Origin: Acidobacteriota bacterium
Lineage (GTDB): Bacteria > Acidobacteriota > Terriglobia > Bryobacterales > Bryobacteraceae
Assembly: GCA_005808475.1 (NCBI GenBank)
Contig: SYLY01000245.1
Location: 1-41,301, forward strand
Length of the DNA stretch: 41,301 nucleotides
Direction: 5' to 3'
Part shown: positions 16,999-25,233 of the stretch, one piece after another
Layout: each line of letters opens with the position of its first letter
Position numbering within the stretch: position 1 is the stretch's first letter
Made by a program: the position numbers and the translations under genes
The notes under the pieces: model-generated
Databases searched by the model: none
Told to the model about the DNA's origin: nothing
What the model saw: the letters and a program-made list of their open reading frames with translations, nothing else

Positions 16999-18006
16999 TT
17001 GGACCTGACGCAGCGGACAGCAGGAAAGCCCACGGAGCGCGGCCGATCCTGGCTGCTCCCCGCCCTCGGCTATGCCGTGTCGATCGCCTGCCTGGTGTGG
17101 GTCTATCGCGGTTTCGATTGGGAGGGCGAACTTCCCAAGCTCCGCGCCACCAACTGGTACTGGGTGTTGCTCGCCGTTTGCGCCGACATCTGCGTTTACA
17201 TCTGCCAGGGGTGGCGCTGGGCGACGCTGCTCAGCCCCCTGACGCTGGTCTCGCCCTGGAAGACCACGCAGGCGATCTACATAGGGCTGTTCGCCAATGA
17301 GATCCTGCCGTTGCGGTCGGGCGAAATCATCCGCTGCTATCTGCAACGGCGGTGGACGGGCCTCCCGCTGTCGGTGGTGTTCTCGTCGGCGATCATCGAG
17401 CGGTTGCTGGACGGCGTGTGGCTCATCCTCGGGTTCTGGTGCGTGAGCCGCTTCCTGGAACTTCCCAATTGGCTCGAGAACATCGGCAGCGCGCTGCTGG
17501 CGGTGCTTTTGATCGGCGGCGCGCTGGTGGCCGCGTCGGTCCTGTACCGCCGCCACGCCCACGAAATGGTGGCAAGCAGCCGCTGGGGCCGGACGCTGCA
17601 AGCGGTGATCGACGGAGTGTACGTCATGGGCCAGTCGCGATCGTTCCTCTACGCCTGGCTCCTCAGCTTCGCGTACCTGGCGCTGCAAGTGCTGCCGATC
17701 TATTTCCTGATGCGCGGATACGGACTCGCGCTATCGCCGTGGGCCGCGGCGGTGATCCTCATCGTGCTGCGAACCGGCACCATCCTGCCGAACGCCCCCG
17801 GCAACATGGGCACGTTTCAGGCGCTGGCGATCGCCGGACTGAGCCTGTTCGGATTGAGCCGCGCCGAGGCCACCGGCTTCGCCACGTTCCTGTTCCTGGT
17901 GGTGACCGTGCCCCTGCTGCTCGCCGGTTTCGTTGCGCTGATGGCCACCCGCATGCGCCTCACCGAAATCCATCGCGAGGCGCACGACACCTTTTCCAGC
18001 CACTGA
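16999..18006 (+). CDS. Flippase-like integral membrane protein (LPG synthase TM / UPF0104 family)
   Basis: This 335-residue polytopic membrane protein has about eight hydrophobic segments. Family landmarks are 'FDWEGELPKLRATNWYWVLLA', 'ICQGWRWATLLSP', 'GLFANEILPLRSGEIIRCYL' with the conserved Arg-x-Gly-Glu, 'IIERLLDGVW' and 'LPNAPGNMGTFQALAI'. Relatives include the transmembrane half of lysyl-phosphatidylglycerol synthase (MprF flippase) and AglD-associated proteins. The soluble aminoacyl-transferase domain is absent, so a role in moving or handling a lipid-linked group is inferred. The start is taken as TTG 16999, giving 'MDLTQRTAGKPTERG' before the first helix. Confidence 0.83.
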   Translation: MDLTQRTAGKPTERGRSWLLPALGYAVSIACLVWVYRGFDWEGELPKLRATNWYWVLLAVCADICVYICQGWRWATLLSPLTLVSPWKTTQAIYIGLFANEILPLRSGEIIRCYLQRRWTGLPLSVVFSSAIIERLLDGVWLILGFWCVSRFLELPNWLENIGSALLAVLLIGGALVAASVLYRRHAHEMVASSRWGRTLQAVIDGVYVMGQSRSFLYAWLLSFAYLALQVLPIYFLMRGYGLALSPWAAAVILIVLRTGTILPNAPGNMGTFQALAIAGLSLFGLSRAEATGFATFLFLVVTVPLLLAGFVALMATRMRLTEIHREAHDTFSSH

Positions 18007-18011
18007 AGCGC

Positions 18012-18020
18012 TGCTATTCT
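18012..18020 (+). promoter_or_regulatory. Extended -10-like element, PIG-L gene
   Basis: TGCTATTCT (TGn plus TATTCT at 18015-18020) ends 8 bases before ATG 18029. GGGGAA between the two could instead be read as a ribosome-binding site. Confidence 0.45.
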
Positions 18021-18028
18021 GGGGAACC

Positions 18029-18883
18029 ATGCGGATCGCCCTGCTCTTGTTCGCTACGTTCCCGCTGTTCGCGCAGGAGCGCAAACTCCGGATCATCGCG
18101 TTCGGCGCTCACCCCGACGATTGCGACATCAAGTTCGCCGGCACGGCGTACAAGTTCGCCCGCGCCGGACACCAGGTGAAGTTCGTATCGGTCACCAACG
18201 GCGACGCGGGCCATCAGGAAATGGGCGGCGGGATTCTCGCCAAGCGGAGGTTCGCCGAAACCCAGGAGTCCTCGCGGCGGCTCGGCATCGCCGAGTACGA
18301 AGTCTTCGACAACCACGACGGCGAGCTGACACCGAACCTCGAGGTCCGGCGCCAGGTGATTCGCGCGATTCGAAAATGGAAAGCCGATATCGTGATCTCG
18401 CCCCGGCCCAACGACTATCACCCCGACCATCGCTACACGGGCGTTCTGGTGCAGGACGCCGCCTATATGGTGGTGGTGCCCAACGTCACCCCGGACGTTC
18501 CGCCGCTCGAGAACAATCCGGTCTTCCTCTACTATCAGGACGCATTTCAAAAACCCTCGCCGTTCCAGCCGGACGTGGTGGTGGCGCTCGACGACGTGTG
18601 GGAGAACAAGGTGAACGCGCTGGACGCCCACGTCTCGCAGTTCTACGAATGGCTGCCGTGGGTGGACCACCGGTTGCACGAAGTGCCCCAGGATCCGGCC
18701 GCCCGAAAAAAATGGCTCTCGTCGAGGCGGGTCCAGCCGGTGAACGAAGCGGTGCGAGCCACGTTGACCCGCCGCTACGGAGCGGCCAAGGCCGCCACGA
18801 TCCAGCGGGTCGAGTCGTTCGAACTGTGCGAATACGGGCGCCGGCCCGGCTTGCCCGAACTCGACGCCATCTTCCCCAAATAA
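18029..18883 (+). CDS. Exported PIG-L/LmbE-family deacetylase
   Basis: This 284-residue protein has a short signal peptide ('MRIALLLFATFPLFAQ') and the zinc-site motifs of the PIG-L N-acetylglucosaminyl deacetylase fold. The motif HPDD is at 28-31 ('FGAHPDDCDIKFAG') and the second motif 'NDYHPDHRYTG' at about 127-137 supplies further ligands. Family members remove N-acetyl groups from GlcNAc-containing lipids, thiol cofactors or antibiotics. An exported version next to a glycosidase suggests action on amino-sugar glycans, which is inference. It is followed after 16 bases by the glycosidase-like gene, probably in one operon. Confidence 0.88.
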   Translation: MRIALLLFATFPLFAQERKLRIIAFGAHPDDCDIKFAGTAYKFARAGHQVKFVSVTNGDAGHQEMGGGILAKRRFAETQESSRRLGIAEYEVFDNHDGELTPNLEVRRQVIRAIRKWKADIVISPRPNDYHPDHRYTGVLVQDAAYMVVVPNVTPDVPPLENNPVFLYYQDAFQKPSPFQPDVVVALDDVWENKVNALDAHVSQFYEWLPWVDHRLHEVPQDPAARKKWLSSRRVQPVNEAVRATLTRRYGAAKAATIQRVESFELCEYGRRPGLPELDAIFPK

Positions 18884-18899
18884 CGACCATCGAGGAATC

Positions 18900-21209
18900 A
18901 TGAGAATCGCCGCCGCGATCTGCTTCGCCGCGCCCTTGTTGGCGCTCGACCTGAAAGACGCCACCGTGGTGCTACCCGCGTCCGCCCCGGCGCGGGAAAG
19001 GAAGGCCGCCACCGTGCTGGTGGAGGAAGTGGCCAAACGCAGCCACATCCGTTGGAAAACGGCCGCCGCGCCGCCGGCAAGCGGAACGGCGATCGTGCTA
19101 TCCAACACCAGACGAGGGCCCAAGGAAGGCTTCACCATCGCCGCGGAGGGAAACCGCGTGCGCGTGGAAGGCAACGACGAGCGCGGCCTGCTGTTCGGAG
19201 TGGGACGTCTGCTCCAGAAACTGCAAGTGGAGCGGAATCGCGCGGACCTGCCCGATGGATATCGCGAGACCACGGCTCCCAAGGTGGCCATCCGCGGGCA
19301 CCAGCTCGGCTACCGCCCGAAGACCAACTCCTACGACGCGTGGGACGTTCCGCAATGGGACCAGTACATTCGCGAACTCGCCGTGTTCGGCACGAACGCG
19401 ATCGAACTGATCCCGCCGCGTTCGGACGACGACGACGACAGCCCCCACTTCCCGCTTCCCAAGATGGACATGATGGTCGAGATGTCGCGCATCTGCGACG
19501 AGTACGGGCTCGACGTTTGGATCTGGTATCCGGCGCTCGACGAAGACTACTCGAAGCCCGCCACGGTCGAGTTCGCGTTGAAGGAATGGGCCGATGTGTT
19601 CCGGAAGCTGCCGCGCATCGACGCGGTGTTCGTGCCGGGCGGAGATCCGGGTCACACTCACCCGAAATTTCTGATGCCGATGCTGGAAAAGCAGACGGCG
19701 TCCTTGCGCAAGTTCCATCCGAAGGCGCAAATGTGGGTCGCGCCGCAGGGCTTCTCCACCGAATGGCTCCAGTCCTTTTACGAGATCCTGCGAGCGGAGC
19801 CGAAGTGGCTCGACGGGGTCGTGTTCGGCCCGCAGATTCGCGTCAGTCTGGCGCAACTGCGAGCGTCGGTTCCGGCGCGCTATCCGATCCGCCACTATCC
19901 CGACATCACGCACTCGCTCCGCGCGCAGTACGCCGTGCGCGATTGGGATTTCGCGTATCAGGTCACCGAGCAGCGCGAGCCGATCAATCCGCGCCCATTC
20001 GACGAAGCCGCCATCTTCCGCCACACCAATCCGCGGACGGTGGGTTTCATCACGTACTCGGAGGGCTGCAACGACGACGTGAACAAGATCGTGTGGAGCG
20101 GCCTCGGATGGAATCCGGATGCCGATCCGGCCGAAATCCTGCGCGACTATTCGCGCTTCTTCATCGGCCATCGAATGGCGGACGGCTTCGCGCAAGGGCT
20201 GTTGGCGCTCGAGCGGAACTGGCGCGGTCCGCTGATCGCCAACGAGGGCGTCTACACGACGCTCCAGCAGTTCCAGGCGATGGATCACGAGGCGACGCCC
20301 GCGCAGCAGGCCAACTGGCGCTTCCAACAGGCACAGTATCGCGCCCACTACGACGCGTATGACCGGGCGCGCTTGATTCATGAGACGGCGCTCGAGGCGC
20401 AGGCCCGCGAGAAGCTGGCGCAGGCGAAGGAGCGGGGCGCGGCGGCGGCGATGCAAGAGGCGGCGGCGGTCCTCGACCGGGCGGCGACCCACCGCGCGGC
20501 GGCGGCATGGCGCGCGCGCACGTTCGAACTGGCCGAGGCTCTGTTCCAATCGATCCGCATGCAGTTGAGCGTGCCCTACTATAAGGCGATCGCCGTCGGA
20601 CGCGGGGCCAATCTCGATCTGATCGACTATCCGCTGAACAACCGGCTCTGGCTGCAACAACGCTTCCGGGACATCGCCGCGATGGGCGCCGAGAAGGATA
20701 GACTCGCGGCCATCGAGGAGATCCTGAACTGGACCGATCCCGGACCGGGCGGCTTCTACGACGACTTGGGCAATCTGTCGAGCCAGCCTCACCTGACTGG
20801 GATCAAGCCGTATGGAGACGATCCGGCTCACTTGGTCTCCGCGCTTTCGCAAGCGACGCAGCGGCCCGGCGAAATCTGGCCGGTGTCGTGGCAGACGCAC
20901 GCCGAATCGCGCGACGACTCGCCGCTCGAGATGCGATACCGCGGTCTCGATAAGGCCGCGCGGTACCGCGTCAAGGTGGTCTACGGGGGCGAAGCCGTGC
21001 CGTGGGACTTCCGCCTGATGGCCGATGGCCGCTGGGAAGTACACTCCTGGATGAAGAAGCCGAACCCGGTCAAGCCGGTGGAGTTCGACGTTCCGGCCGA
21101 AGCCACGGCCGATGGCGAGTTGCGGCTGTCGTTCGAACGAAAGCCGGGCGCGGGCGGCAATGGACGCGCCGTGCAGGTGTCCGAGGTTTGGCTGAGGCCC
21201 GTACGGTAG
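18900..21209 (+). CDS. Large exported glycoside hydrolase-like protein (GH20/GH67-type N-domain plus barrel)
   Basis: This 769-residue protein has signal peptide 'MRIAAAICFAAPLLALD'. Residues about 20-120 look like the alpha/beta domain that precedes the catalytic barrel in GH20, GH67, GH84 and GH115 enzymes ('AATVLVEEVAKRSHIRW', 'GNDERGLLFGVGRLLQKL'). A TIM-barrel-like region follows ('DQYIRELAVFGTNAIELIPP', 'RICDEYGLDVWIWYPALDED', 'IDAVFVPGGDPGHTHPKFL'). A helical part holds 'WSGLGWNPDADPAEILRDYS', a pattern shared by alpha-glucuronidase-like families. The last 150 residues are beta-rich. I cannot assign the GH family or catalytic acids. A GAGGAA ribosome-binding site precedes the ATG. Together with the PIG-L enzyme it may attack amino-sugar or uronic glycans. 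Confidence 0.72.
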   Translation: MRIAAAICFAAPLLALDLKDATVVLPASAPARERKAATVLVEEVAKRSHIRWKTAAAPPASGTAIVLSNTRRGPKEGFTIAAEGNRVRVEGNDERGLLFGVGRLLQKLQVERNRADLPDGYRETTAPKVAIRGHQLGYRPKTNSYDAWDVPQWDQYIRELAVFGTNAIELIPPRSDDDDDSPHFPLPKMDMMVEMSRICDEYGLDVWIWYPALDEDYSKPATVEFALKEWADVFRKLPRIDAVFVPGGDPGHTHPKFLMPMLEKQTASLRKFHPKAQMWVAPQGFSTEWLQSFYEILRAEPKWLDGVVFGPQIRVSLAQLRASVPARYPIRHYPDITHSLRAQYAVRDWDFAYQVTEQREPINPRPFDEAAIFRHTNPRTVGFITYSEGCNDDVNKIVWSGLGWNPDADPAEILRDYSRFFIGHRMADGFAQGLLALERNWRGPLIANEGVYTTLQQFQAMDHEATPAQQANWRFQQAQYRAHYDAYDRARLIHETALEAQAREKLAQAKERGAAAAMQEAAAVLDRAATHRAAAAWRARTFELAEALFQSIRMQLSVPYYKAIAVGRGANLDLIDYPLNNRLWLQQRFRDIAAMGAEKDRLAAIEEILNWTDPGPGGFYDDLGNLSSQPHLTGIKPYGDDPAHLVSALSQATQRPGEIWPVSWQTHAESRDDSPLEMRYRGLDKAARYRVKVVYGGEAVPWDFRLMADGRWEVHSWMKKPNPVKPVEFDVPAEATADGELRLSFERKPGAGGNGRAVQVSEVWLRPVR

Positions 21210-21925
21210 CCTCCTTCCTCGGAGTCGACCTCGGCTGGTATGGAAAACCGGCCGGCCTTGCATGGCTCGTTTGGGACGGGGAGCGTTTGCGGCAGCGGGA
21301 GTCGGCGCGGCTCCAAGGCGAGGACGCGATCGCGCGCTGGATCGCCGAACGAGCCGGAGACGGCCCCGCCGCGGCCGGGGTCGACGCGCCCATCGAGATC
21401 CGCAACGAATCGGGCACGCGGCTGGCCGAGAAGGAGCTCAATCGCGACTTCCGCCGCTACCACGCCGGTTGCCACGCCGCGAACCTGGGACTGCCGTTCG
21501 CGGGCAACGTACTGTCCTTCAGCAAGCGGCTCTCGGACCTGGGCTTCGCCCACGGGGGCGAGACCGCGCCGCGCCCGGAGGGAAGGTTCCAAATCGAGGT
21601 GCACCCGCACGCCGCGTCGGTAAGCCTGTTCGGCCTCGGCCGGATCCTCAAGTACAAGCGCGGCCGGCGCGCCGGACGCGACGCCGGGTTGCGCGCGTTG
21701 GCCGGGTTGCTGCGGACGCGGCTGCCGTCGCTCGATCCACCGTTCGAACCGGAGTTACCGGAGATCCCGGCGTCGGGTCCGCTGAAGCCGGCCGAGGATC
21801 GCATCGACGCGGTGTTGTGCGCCTATATCGCCGCGCATTGGTGGTGGTGGGGCAGCGAACGGAACCGCGTGTACGGGGCGGTGGGCGAGGGCCGCATCGT
21901 CGTGCCGGCCGGACCAAGCCGCTGA
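21188..21925 (+). CDS. DUF429 family protein (RNase H-like fold)
   Basis: This 245-residue protein opens 'FLGVDLGWYGKPAGLAWLV', the first strands of the actin/RNase H-like fold typical of DUF429. It also has 'AAGVDAPIEIRNESGTRLAEKEL', with a conserved acidic residue in the second strand, 'FQIEVHPHAASVSLFGL' and a C-terminal 'DRIDAVLCAYIAAHWW'. DUF429 proteins are predicted nucleases of unknown role. No ATG lies in frame before the first strand. TTG 21188 is the only sensible start and overlaps the glycosidase gene by 22 bases. It ends 14 bases from convergent lptD. Confidence 0.78.
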   Translation: MAEARTVASFLGVDLGWYGKPAGLAWLVWDGERLRQRESARLQGEDAIARWIAERAGDGPAAAGVDAPIEIRNESGTRLAEKELNRDFRRYHAGCHAANLGLPFAGNVLSFSKRLSDLGFAHGGETAPRPEGRFQIEVHPHAASVSLFGLGRILKYKRGRRAGRDAGLRALAGLLRTRLPSLDPPFEPELPEIPASGPLKPAEDRIDAVLCAYIAAHWWWWGSERNRVYGAVGEGRIVVPAGPSR

Positions 21926-21939
21926 TCTCCGCCCTGGTC

Positions 21940-24333
21940 TCAGAAGACCCGCTCCTGCCGCCGCAACGTTCCGAACGATCCGATGTTGGCGATCGCGAAC
22001 GCCAACCGCCACTGGTTCTCGTTCCTCGTGCCGAAGCTGAAGCGGCGGTACTGCAGACTCAGTCCGCAGCAGTCGCTGTTCCAGGAAACCTGCGTGGTGG
22101 CGAATTGCATGACGCCGATCCGGAAGTCGTAGACCGACTGGAAGCCCAGGCCGAACCCCCGCTGATCCTGGCGGCCGTATCCGGCGATCGCGATCATCTG
22201 GTTCGCCGGCGGCGACACCTTCGGGATGCTGCGCACATGGTTGTGGCCGGCCGAAACGAAGAGCCGGTCGTTGCGCCACTGGCCGATCAACGAGGAATTG
22301 GTGGGCCGGTTCCGGGCGGTGTCGACGTCGGTTCGCCACTCGACCGCGAAGCCGGGCGCCGGACTGATTCGCATCGCCGAGACCACCGGCGACACCCGCC
22401 GCGGGGTGTCGAAGAACGCATAACCCGTCATGTCGAGCTGCGTGCGGAACACGTTGCGCTCGCCGGGTACGATCGCTCCTCCCAGATCCGGGTCGAGATA
22501 CCGCTTCTGCCATAACTGCCAACTGAACACCTCCGTCACCACGCCCTTGTTCTTGGCGTAGAGCCGGTTGGTGATCGAGTAATCGATCTCGCGGGTGTTC
22601 GACAGCAGTTCGGTTTCGTCGAAGCGGATCAGCCGGGAGAAATCCTCCACACCCGCCAGCCAACGGAAGCCGGCGCGCGGCTCGACGACGTGTTTTACTT
22701 GCTCGCCGAGCCACTTGGGTGGTTTGGTGAACACGCGTGCCAGCGACGGCGCGATCAGGTCCACGTTGAACTCGCGGGTGCTCCGGAGCATCCCCGCTCC
22801 GCAGATCGTTCCCTCGCAACTCGTGGAACCGTATTTGGTCTCGCGCAGGGAGAAGCCCGGCAGCAAGGTGAAATCCTTCCAGCGAAGCGCCGTCATGACG
22901 TGGGGCTGTGCGTCGAAGCGGTCCACGAACTGGCGGGTTTGGAACAGTGGCTGGGTCCGGCGCACTAACGCGGCGCTCGATTCGAACGAAACCCAGATGG
23001 GCAGTACCTTGCTGGAAACGAGGCGGTCGCGGCTCGAAAACTCCACCGAGGGCAGCTTCCGGATGACGATATGATCGCCGGGCTCGGCGGTCTGGAAATT
23101 CTGCGTACGTTCGAATACGAAATCGAGATTGAATGTAGACCACCGCTTCGCCACGTATCCGCGCGAGTGGGTTTCCGAGAAGACGGCCTCGTTGAACGAT
23201 TCGGTGAACGCCTGCCGGAAAACGAAGGAGCTCAGGTAGTTGATCTCGCCCCGGCTTTCGAAGCCGCGGGGCAAGTCGGCCTTGCCCCGGATTCCCAAAA
23301 GATAGCCGCCCTGTTTGATCCGAGTGCCGTCGTCCTGCTTCAGTCCGCGATCGTTCACGCCGTAGAGGTTCATGCCGAAGTCGGCGTTCTGGGACGGCTT
23401 GCCCCGGAAGTCCAGCAGGTGGGCGAGACCTCTCTGGGTGAACCACTGAGACCGGTAGGTGGCGTCGTACGACCGGTTGATCGCCCAGAAGTAGCCGAGC
23501 GCCACCATCTTGCCCCGGCGGGAACTATTGCCGATGCTCGGAATGAGGAAGCCGCTCTTGCGAGGTTCCTTCTCGAGCGACTTGTAGAACGCCGGAATGT
23601 AGATGATCGGGAAGCGGCGCACCTTGTAGCGCGCGTTGTAGGCGATCGCGCGTTCGCCGGGAATGATGTCGAACTTGGACCCGTGCAGCGTCCACCAGGG
23701 CTTGGGCAGGCGGCAGTCGGTGACGAACCCGTCGTACAGAATAAAGCGATTCTTGAGACGTTCCGCCCAACGTCCTTGAAAAACAAAGGGGTTGGGACTG
23801 ACCAGGAGGCCAGGCCGTGCGTCCACCTGGGCACGCGTGGCGCCCTTGACGTTGTAGTAGCGGCCCTGCTCCTTGTCGAGTTGGTACTCCGCCCGGTCGG
23901 CCTGGATCTCCACCCCCTGGTCGTAGTGGGTGAGGCGGACGTTGCCGCGCGCCTCGGCATAGTGGGTGTCCTCGTTGTAGTCGACTTCGTCGGCTTGGAT
24001 CAGCGCTTCGGTGGTCTCGATCTGGGCGCCGCCGCGTAGGTGGTACCACGACCCCTCGCGACGCTGAGTGATCGAGCGCAAGTAGATGTAGTTGGGTTCC
24101 GGCTGGTTGATTCTCGGAGCCCGAACCGTGACGGAGAACGCGGGGGAGCTCGAGGTGGAAGTTTGGGCGGCCGCCCCTAGGGCGAAGAAAAAAATGGGGA
24201 AAATGGCTAATTTTGGATGACAAAGGACCCGAAGTATGGTACGAAAGTTATGCGGGTCCTTGTGCCGGGGGTAATCGGCGCCGGGTTCGCCGCCAGTGTA
24301 GAACAGAGTCCTGCCCAAGGGAAACCGTAGCAC
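21940..24333 (-). CDS. lptD: LPS-assembly outer-membrane protein LptD
   Basis: This is the outer-membrane half of the Lpt bridge, which inserts lipopolysaccharide into the outer leaflet with LptE. The N-terminal OstA/LptA-like beta-jellyroll is visible at about residues 85-165 ('RGGAQIETTEALIQADEVDY', 'YAEARGNVRLTHYDQGVEIQ'). The rest, about 180-797, is a beta barrel ('YDGFVTDCRLPKPWWTLHG', 'IIYIPAFYKSLEKEPRKSGF', 'GYFWAINRSYDATYRSQWFT'). It is acidobacterial in length, about 790 residues. The start is uncertain: the signal core begins near 'RVLCHPKLAIFPIFFFALG', yet no ATG, GTG or TTG lies just before it. The nearest candidates are GTG 24333 and TTG 24318, giving an unusually long leader. 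The presence of lptD shows a Gram-negative outer membrane. Confidence 0.9.
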   Translation of the reverse strand: MLRFPLGRTLFYTGGEPGADYPRHKDPHNFRTILRVLCHPKLAIFPIFFFALGAAAQTSTSSSPAFSVTVRAPRINQPEPNYIYLRSITQRREGSWYHLRGGAQIETTEALIQADEVDYNEDTHYAEARGNVRLTHYDQGVEIQADRAEYQLDKEQGRYYNVKGATRAQVDARPGLLVSPNPFVFQGRWAERLKNRFILYDGFVTDCRLPKPWWTLHGSKFDIIPGERAIAYNARYKVRRFPIIYIPAFYKSLEKEPRKSGFLIPSIGNSSRRGKMVALGYFWAINRSYDATYRSQWFTQRGLAHLLDFRGKPSQNADFGMNLYGVNDRGLKQDDGTRIKQGGYLLGIRGKADLPRGFESRGEINYLSSFVFRQAFTESFNEAVFSETHSRGYVAKRWSTFNLDFVFERTQNFQTAEPGDHIVIRKLPSVEFSSRDRLVSSKVLPIWVSFESSAALVRRTQPLFQTRQFVDRFDAQPHVMTALRWKDFTLLPGFSLRETKYGSTSCEGTICGAGMLRSTREFNVDLIAPSLARVFTKPPKWLGEQVKHVVEPRAGFRWLAGVEDFSRLIRFDETELLSNTREIDYSITNRLYAKNKGVVTEVFSWQLWQKRYLDPDLGGAIVPGERNVFRTQLDMTGYAFFDTPRRVSPVVSAMRISPAPGFAVEWRTDVDTARNRPTNSSLIGQWRNDRLFVSAGHNHVRSIPKVSPPANQMIAIAGYGRQDQRGFGLGFQSVYDFRIGVMQFATTQVSWNSDCCGLSLQYRRFSFGTRNENQWRLAFAIANIGSFGTLRRQERVF

Positions 24334-24343
24334 GGGTGGATGG

Positions 24344-24352
24344 ATGGTAGCA
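24344..24352 (-). promoter_or_regulatory. Extended -10-like element, lptD
   Basis: On the minus strand TGCTACCAT (TGn plus TACCAT) ends 10 bases before GTG 24333. It is weak support for that start over the TTG at 24318. Confidence 0.35.
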
Positions 24353-24377
24353 ACGCCGCGGGTGGCGTTTTAATGTC

Positions 24378-25199
24378 ATGACTTGCCGATTTTGCGGGGC
24401 GAAAAACAATCCAGAGGAACACCGCTGCTTGCGGTGCGGACGTCGCGAGTTCGCCGGAACTTTCGCGACAGCGGGCGCGCGTGCGCTAGCGCCGGAGTAC
24501 GATCCATCCTACGCTGCTCGGGAGGAACCGGCCGCGCGGGCGGACCGGAGTCCGGTACAGACGGAGCTTCCGTTTCGAGGCCGCTCGGAGCGCCTGGAGC
24601 GGGTGGTCTCGATCGCCGACTACCGCACCGCGAGCGAACCTCCGGCGCGCGAACGCCCGATTCCAGTGCGTGTCCGCCGCGCGAGTCAGGACGATACGCA
24701 GGGACAACTGCAGTTGGACGGCGGACCGATGCCTCCCCTCCGGGGCAGTGGCAGGCGCGCTCCCACCGGGGCGCCGGGACAGCGCAAGCGCCTGGACGTG
24801 GCCGCGCCCGCACGGCGGTTGGTAGCCGGGGCAGCGGACCTCGGCGCCGCCTGTCTCATCCTGCTGGCTGTCTCCCTGGCGGTGCGGTTCGGCGCCGGAT
24901 TCGAGTTCCTCGGCGGCCGTTTCTGGGCCGGGCACGCCGCAGCTGGTATCCTGGTGGTCCTCGCCTATGAAGTCACGTGGGCCTACCGCGAGATCGATTC
25001 GCCCGGCGTACGGCTCTGCGGGCTCCGCTTGGTCGACTTCGACGGGCATGAGCCGTTCCGGCGAGAGCGCCTGCTCCGGGTCCTTTGGGCTATCGCGAGC
25101 GTGGTGCCCGGCGCGCTGGGACTGGTCTGGTCTCTCGTCGAAGCCGACAAGCTCAGTTGGCACGACACGGCCACTTCGACCTACCTGACGGCGAACTGA
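24378..25199 (+). CDS. Zinc-ribbon plus RDD-domain membrane protein
   Basis: This 273-residue protein has three parts. A short zinc ribbon with Cys3, Cys6, Cys17 and Cys20 ('MTCRFCGAKN', 'HRCLRCGRREF') is at the N-terminus. A disordered basic linker covers about 25-135. A C-terminal RDD domain begins at 'APARRLVAGAADLGAACLIL', with three hydrophobic segments and the ending 'LSWHDTATSTYL'. RDD proteins are small membrane proteins of mostly unknown function, some linked to transport. The gene sits between lptD (divergent) and pgi (35 bases downstream). A TTTAAT sequence 3 bases before the ATG is too close to be a normal -10, so its promoter is unclear. Confidence 0.82.
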   Translation: MTCRFCGAKNNPEEHRCLRCGRREFAGTFATAGARALAPEYDPSYAAREEPAARADRSPVQTELPFRGRSERLERVVSIADYRTASEPPARERPIPVRVRRASQDDTQGQLQLDGGPMPPLRGSGRRAPTGAPGQRKRLDVAAPARRLVAGAADLGAACLILLAVSLAVRFGAGFEFLGGRFWAGHAAAGILVVLAYEVTWAYREIDSPGVRLCGLRLVDFDGHEPFRRERLLRVLWAIASVVPGALGLVWSLVEADKLSWHDTATSTYLTAN

Positions 25200-25221
25200 G
25201 CCGCGCCGGCGGTCCGGCAAG

Positions 25222-25227
25222 TACAAT
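25222..25227 (+). promoter_or_regulatory. -10-like TACAAT before pgi
   Basis: TACAAT ends 6 bases before the pgi ATG at 25234. The expected transcription start is the A of the ATG itself. No -35 box or Shine-Dalgarno sequence is visible, making this one of the clearest leaderless candidates in the window. Confidence 0.5.
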
Positions 25228-25233
25228 CGAAAT

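Noticed and set aside
24369..24374. TTTAAT as the -10 of the zinc-ribbon/RDD gene
   Set aside because: It ends 3 bases before the ATG, too close for transcription to begin at or before the start codon.
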